Shown in pieces: positions 60,004 to 64,000 of a DNA stretch of 64,000 bases (positions are counted from its first letter, which is position 1; each line of letters starts with the position of its first letter). The position numbers and the translations under genes are program-made. Location: assembly GCA_024234895.1 (NCBI GenBank), contig JACKNJ010000003.1:248001-312000 (forward strand), written 5' to 3'. The stretch is from Gammaproteobacteria bacterium. GTDB taxonomy: Bacteria > Pseudomonadota > Gammaproteobacteria > JACKNK01. The notes beneath the pieces are model-generated. The model ran no database searches, was not told the origin of the DNA, and was given only the letters and a program-made list of their open reading frames with translations.

Positions 60004-62168
60004 GCGGGGACGAGAACCACCGCCGCGAGGGGTGGGACGACGAGCGGGGCGGAGCAGGGCAGGTTCATCCACGGCGTCGGTTCGGCCATGACGGCGCCGT
60101 TGTTGCCGACGTTGCCGCCGCCGTAGGCTGCAGCATCGGTATTCAGCACTTCCTTCCATTCGCCGCCGAACGGCAGGCCGATGCGGTAGTCGTGGCGCGG
60201 GACCGGGGTGAAGTTGAGGATCACAACCACCCTCTGATCACCAGCCTTGCGCTGGTAACTGACGATCGACTGACTGGAGTCGTGGCAGTCGATCCACTCG
60301 AAGCCCTGGCCGTCGAATTCATGCGCGAACAGGGCGGGGTGTTCGCGATAGAGGTGGTTGAGGTCGCGCACCAGCGAGAACACCCCGCGATGCAGGCCGA
60401 CGTCGAGTCGCCACCATTCGAGTTGGCTGTCGAAATCCCACTCCTTGCCCTGCGCGAACTCGCTGCCCATGAACAGCAGTTTCTTGCCGGGATAGGTCCA
60501 CTGGTAGGCGTAGAGCAGGCGCAGGTTGGCGAACTGCTGCCAGGCGTCGCCGGGCATCTTGGTCAGCATCGAGCCCTTCAGATGCACGACCTCGTCGTGC
60601 GAGAACGGCAGCACGAAGTTCTCGGTGAACGCGTACATCATGCCGAAGGTCAGGCGGTCGTGATGGAAGCTGCGGTGCACCGGGTCGTGGCTCATGTAGG
60701 TGAGCGTGTCGTGCATCCAGCCCATGTTCCATTTCATCGAGAAGCCCAGGCCGCCGAGGTAATCCGGGCGGGTGACCTGCGGCCAGGCGGTGGATTCCTC
60801 GGCGATGACCAGCGCGCCGGGGTGCTCGCCGTGCACGACGCGGTTCATCTCGCGCAGGAAGTCGATGGCCTCCAGATTCTCGCGGCCGCCGTACTGGTTC
60901 GGCACCCAGTCGCCGGCTTCGCGGGAGTAGTCGAGGTAGAGCATCGAGGCGACCGCGTCGACGCGCAGGCCGTCGATGTGGAATTCGTCCATCCAGAAGA
61001 AGGCGCTGGAGACGAGGAAGTTGCGGACCTCGTTGCGCCCGTAATTGAAGATGTAGGTGCCCCAGTCGCGGTGCTCGCCCTTGCGCGGGTCCTCGTGTTC
61101 GTACAGCGCGGTGCCATCGAAGCGGGCCAGCGCGGTTTCATCCTTGGGGAAGTGGCCGGGCGCCCAGTCGAGGATCACGCCGATGCCATGCTGGTGGCAG
61201 TGATCGACGAACCAGCGGAAGTCGTCCGGTGAACCGAAACGGCTGGTGGCGGCGTAGTAGCCGGTGGTCTGGTAACCCCAGGAGGCGTCCAGCGGGTGCT
61301 CGGTGATCGGCAGCAGCTCGATGTGCGTGAAGCCTTCGTGGGCGACGTATTCGACCAGCTCCTCGGCAAGCTGCCGGTAGCCGATGAAGCTGCCATCCAC
61401 ATGCCGTTTCCAGGAGCCGAGGTGGACCTCGTAGATCGACATCGGCTGGTGTTGCCAGTCGCGTTCCGCGCGCTGCCGCAGCCAGTCGGCGTCGGTCCAC
61501 TCGTGCGCCGGTGCATGCACGATGCAGGCGTTGTCGGGGCGGTACTGGCAGGCGCGCGCGTAGGGGTCGAGCTTGACCATCACGCGACCGCTGTCGCGGT
61601 GGCGGATCTCGAACTTGTACAGCGCGCCGGCGTCGAGCTGCGGGATGAACAGTTCCCATACGCCACTGCCGCCGCGCACGCGCATCGGATGCACGCGACC
61701 ATCCCAGGCGTTGAAGTCGCCGACCACGCTGACGCGACCGGCGGCCGGCGCCCAGACCGCGAACAGCACGCCGTCGATCCCGTCGACACGGCGCGTGTTC
61801 GCGCCGAGGAAACGGTAGGCGTGGCGGTGATTGCCCTCGCCGAACAGGTGCAGGTCCAGGTCGCCGATCTGCGGCGGAAAGCAGTACGGGTCGTGACCGG
61901 TGTGCGTGAAGCCTTTCGAATCCACCCAGCGCAGGGCGTAGCGTTCGTCGATCGCGGCCGCGTCGAACTCCCCCTCGAACAGGTCGGTGCCCTCGACACG
62001 CGTCAGCGGCAGATCGCCGTCGGCGACGTATACCTCGCGGGCGTGGGGAATGAACGCGCGCACGGTGGCGCGATTGCCGCGCACGTGCCGTCCGAGCACA
62101 TGGAACGGATCGTGATGGCGGGCCTCGATGATGGCTTGCGAGGCGTTGTCGACGACGGTCTTGGCCAT
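60000..62168 (-). CDS. glgB: 1,4-alpha-glucan branching enzyme
   Basis: Introduces alpha-1,6 branches in glycogen. ATG 62168 gives 722 residues ([14 protein letters not shown]), near the E. coli 728. Domains: N1 and CBM48 ([29 protein letters not shown]), then GH13 with EVHLGSW, nucleophile Asp in [15 protein letters not shown] near 400, Glu in [13 protein letters not shown] near 455, and FSHDEVVH near 520. The C-terminal domain ends in the flanking REP. Divergent from glgC. Confidence 0.96.
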   Translation of the reverse strand: MAKTVVDNASQAIIEARHHDPFHVLGRHVRGNRATVRAFIPHAREVYVADGDLPLTRVEGTDLFEGEFDAAAIDERYALRWVDSKGFTHTGHDPYCFPPQIGDLDLHLFGEGNHRHAYRFLGANTRRVDGIDGVLFAVWAPAAGRVSVVGDFNAWDGRVHPMRVRGGSGVWELFIPQLDAGALYKFEIRHRDSGRVMVKLDPYARACQYRPDNACIVHAPAHEWTDADWLRQRAERDWQHQPMSIYEVHLGSWKRHVDGSFIGYRQLAEELVEYVAHEGFTHIELLPITEHPLDASWGYQTTGYYAATSRFGSPDDFRWFVDHCHQHGIGVILDWAPGHFPKDETALARFDGTALYEHEDPRKGEHRDWGTYIFNYGRNEVRNFLVSSAFFWMDEFHIDGLRVDAVASMLYLDYSREAGDWVPNQYGGRENLEAIDFLREMNRVVHGEHPGALVIAEESTAWPQVTRPDYLGGLGFSMKWNMGWMHDTLTYMSHDPVHRSFHHDRLTFGMMYAFTENFVLPFSHDEVVHLKGSMLTKMPGDAWQQFANLRLLYAYQWTYPGKKLLFMGSEFAQGKEWDFDSQLEWWRLDVGLHRGVFSLVRDLNHLYREHPALFAHEFDGQGFEWIDCHDSSQSIVSYQRKAGDQRVVVILNFTPVPRHDYRIGLPFGGEWKEVLNTDAAAYGGGNVGNNGAVMAEPTPWMNLPCSAPLVVPPLAAVVLVPA

Positions 62169-62388
62169 GGGTGCTCCGCGGCGCTGGAACGCCCCGAAAC
62201 AGGGCGCCGGATGGGCCCTGATGGGGCGCGAAAGCACGCGTTCAGGGCGTTGATGAGGAATGTCACGAGGCCGTGTGGGGACACTGTCCGGACACGAATC
62301 CGATGCTACCATGGCCCCGCCGACGCGCCTTCGCACGCACGCGTTTTCCTGTCATTTCGCAGTATTCTGATCCGGAGCTGTCTCCCCC

Positions 62389-63660
62389 ATGATCGAGCCC
62401 AAGCCGACCCGTTTCGTCAGTCGACTGACCCGTGAAACCCTCGCCCTGATCCTCGCCGGCGGGCGCGGTTCGCGTCTGAAGGCACTGACCCAGTGGCGGG
62501 CCAAGCCGGGAGTCCCGTTCGGCGGCAAGTTCCGCATCATCGATTTTCCGCTGTCCAACTGCGTCAACTCCGGCATCCGCCGCATCGGCGTGCTGACCCA
62601 GTACAAGGCGCATTCGCTGATCCAGCACATCCAGCGCGGCTGGAGCTTCTTGCGCGGCGAGTTCGGCGAGTACGTCGAGCTGTTGCCGGCGCAGCAGCGC
62701 ATCACCGAGGGCAACTGGTATGCGGGCACCGCCGACGCGGTCTACCAGAACCTCGACATCATCCGCGCGCACGATCCGGCCTACGTGCTGATCTTGGCCG
62801 GCGACCACGTCTACAAGATGGACTACGGCGCGATGGTCGCGCATCACGTCGAGTACGGCGCCGACATGACGGTCGGCTGCATCGAGGTGCCGCGCGAGCA
62901 GGCCAAGGCCTTCGGCGTCATGGGCATCAACCGCGACGGCCGCGTGACTTCCTTCCAGGAGAAGCCGTCCGACCCGGCTTCCGTACCGGGCAATCCGGAT
63001 GTGTCGCTGGCCTCGATGGGCATCTATGTGTTCAACACGCGGTTCCTGTACGAGCAGCTCATCAAGGACGCCGATCAGTCCTCGTCCAGCCATGATTTCG
63101 GTCACGACATCATCCCCAGCATCATCCAGAACTACCGGGTGTTCGCGCATCGCTTCACCGATCCCGGCACCGGCCAGCAGGCCTACTGGCGCGACGTCGG
63201 TACCATCGACGCGTTCTGGTCGGCCAACCTGGAGCTGATCGGCATCACCCCCGAGCTGAACCTGTACGACGACGAGTGGCCGATCTGGACGTATCAGGAA
63301 CAGCTGCCGCCGGCCAAGTTCATCTTTGACGACGACGACCGGCGCGGCATGGCGGTCGACTCGATGGTCTCCGGAGGCTGCATCATCTCCGGCGCCAAGG
63401 TCGAGCATTCGCTGTTGTTCTCCAACGTGAAGGTGCATTCCTTCAGTCACGTGAAGGATTCCGTCGTGCTGCCGGACGTCGAGATCGGCGAGCATTGCCG
63501 CATCCGCAACGCGGTGCTGGACAAGGGTTGTCGCATCCCCGACGGCACCGTGATCGGCGAGGATGCGCAGGCCGACGCGCAGCGTTTCCACGTCAGCGAG
63601 GGCGGGGTCGTGCTGGTCACGCCGGACATGCTGGGGCTGGAAATCCACCATGTCCGTTGA
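62389..63660 (+). CDS. glgC: Glucose-1-phosphate adenylyltransferase
   Basis: Makes ADP-glucose, the committed step of glycogen synthesis. 423 residues, near the E. coli 431. [15 protein letters not shown] near 22, allosteric/catalytic [27 protein letters not shown] near 38-64 (in part), [14 protein letters not shown] near 110, and [16 protein letters not shown] near 270. The C-terminal beta-helix carries [27 protein letters not shown] repeats. The 220-nt gap to glgB shows no further gene and should hold both promoters. It overlaps the next gene by 11 nt. Confidence 0.96.
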   Translation: MIEPKPTRFVSRLTRETLALILAGGRGSRLKALTQWRAKPGVPFGGKFRIIDFPLSNCVNSGIRRIGVLTQYKAHSLIQHIQRGWSFLRGEFGEYVELLPAQQRITEGNWYAGTADAVYQNLDIIRAHDPAYVLILAGDHVYKMDYGAMVAHHVEYGADMTVGCIEVPREQAKAFGVMGINRDGRVTSFQEKPSDPASVPGNPDVSLASMGIYVFNTRFLYEQLIKDADQSSSSHDFGHDIIPSIIQNYRVFAHRFTDPGTGQQAYWRDVGTIDAFWSANLELIGITPELNLYDDEWPIWTYQEQLPPAKFIFDDDDRRGMAVDSMVSGGCIISGAKVEHSLLFSNVKVHSFSHVKDSVVLPDVEIGEHCRIRNAVLDKGCRIPDGTVIGEDAQADAQRFHVSEGGVVLVTPDMLGLEIHHVR

Positions 63661-64000
63661 GTCGACGGCGAGCGCCACCGACACGGAGATTGCCCCGCCG
63701 CCATTGAAGGTGGTGCTGTGCTGGCACATGCACCAGCCGTATTACGGCGATCTGGCCGGCGGCGATTACGTGCTGCCGTGGACCTACCTGCACGCGATCA
63801 AGGATTACGTCGACATGGCCGCCCACCTGGAGGCCGTCGACGGTGCCCGCGCCGTGGTCAATTTCGCGCCGACCCTGCTGGAGCAACTGGTCGATTACGC
63901 GCGGCAGATCGAGACCTGGGAGCACACCGGCACCGGACTCCGCGATCCGCTGCTGCGTGCGCTCGCCGGCCCGGTCATGCCGACCGACCCGCTGACGCGC
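63650..64000 (+). CDS. Glycoside hydrolase family 57 protein (partial, runs off the window)
   Basis: First 117 residues only; no stop before the window end. ATG 63650 lies inside the end of glgC, so translation is probably coupled. After a short Ser/Thr/Ala-rich start comes the GH57 opening [14 protein letters not shown], then [15 protein letters not shown] and [11 protein letters not shown]. Such enzymes act on alpha-glucans (amylase, pullulanase or branching activities), which fits the glgBC context. The specific activity cannot be told from this fragment. Confidence 0.85.
   Translation, partial: MSVESTASATDTEIAPPPLKVVLCWHMHQPYYGDLAGGDYVLPWTYLHAIKDYVDMAAHLEAVDGARAVVNFAPTLLEQLVDYARQIETWEHTGTGLRDPLLRALAGPVMPTDPLTR

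Overview
This window is GC-rich chromosomal DNA from a gammaproteobacterium, most plausibly a Chromatiales-type or related lineage. The evidence is conserved gene order: the end of the ribosomal alpha operon (rpmJ-rpsM-rpsK-rpsD-rpoA-rplQ), uvrA divergent from a YajR-like transporter and ssb, amgK-murU divergent from lptD-surA-pdxA-rsmA, and grpE-dnaK-dnaJ-dapB followed by carA-carB-greA. The genus cannot be fixed by reading alone.

Layout. 1-3.1 kb: ribosomal proteins and RNA polymerase alpha, closed by a perfect terminator. 3.1-13.7 kb: a SAM hydroxide adenosyltransferase, uvrA, a YajR-like MFS protein, ssb, a bifunctional mannose-1-phosphate guanylyltransferase/isomerase, two exported thioredoxin-fold proteins, a TolC-HlyD pair and an acylphosphatase. 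13.7-21.1 kb (minus strand): a type IV pilus block of pilS, pilR, a major pilin behind a sigma-54 promoter, then a TMTC-like GT-C membrane protein, a polyprenyl-phosphate-sugar synthase-like GT2 and a lytic transglycosylase. 21.4-26.8 kb: a CNP1-like protein, parE, a small membrane protein and parC. 27-32.2 kb: a PiT phosphate transporter, a D-Ala-D-Ala dipeptidase, and an unusual ATP-grasp/PLP-decarboxylase pair. 32.3-41.8 kb: outer-membrane biogenesis and peptidoglycan recycling genes plus a GCS2-type ligase. 43.6-58.1 kb: heat-shock chaperones behind a sigma-32 promoter, dapB, an accessory insert (acyltransferase, GH17-GT2 glucan synthase, YajD nuclease), carAB and greA. 60-64 kb: glycogen genes glgB, glgC and a GH57 enzyme cut by the window end.

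The most striking part is the mobile and repeat DNA. Two IS110-family elements lie in inverted orientation about 15 kb apart. Each sits at the same CT dinucleotide of a palindromic REP sequence. The 180 nt upstream of each transposase contains segments matching the target REP on both sides of CT and segments matching the element's own ends, as expected for a bridge RNA. One copy is frameshifted and the other looks intact. Next to the intact copy is a decaying REP-associated tyrosine transposase (RAYT) gene, which carries a REP inside its reading frame and a nonsense codon. At least six families of palindromic intergenic repeats occur in the window.

Start sites were chosen from Shine-Dalgarno spacing and family alignment from memory; no database search was run.
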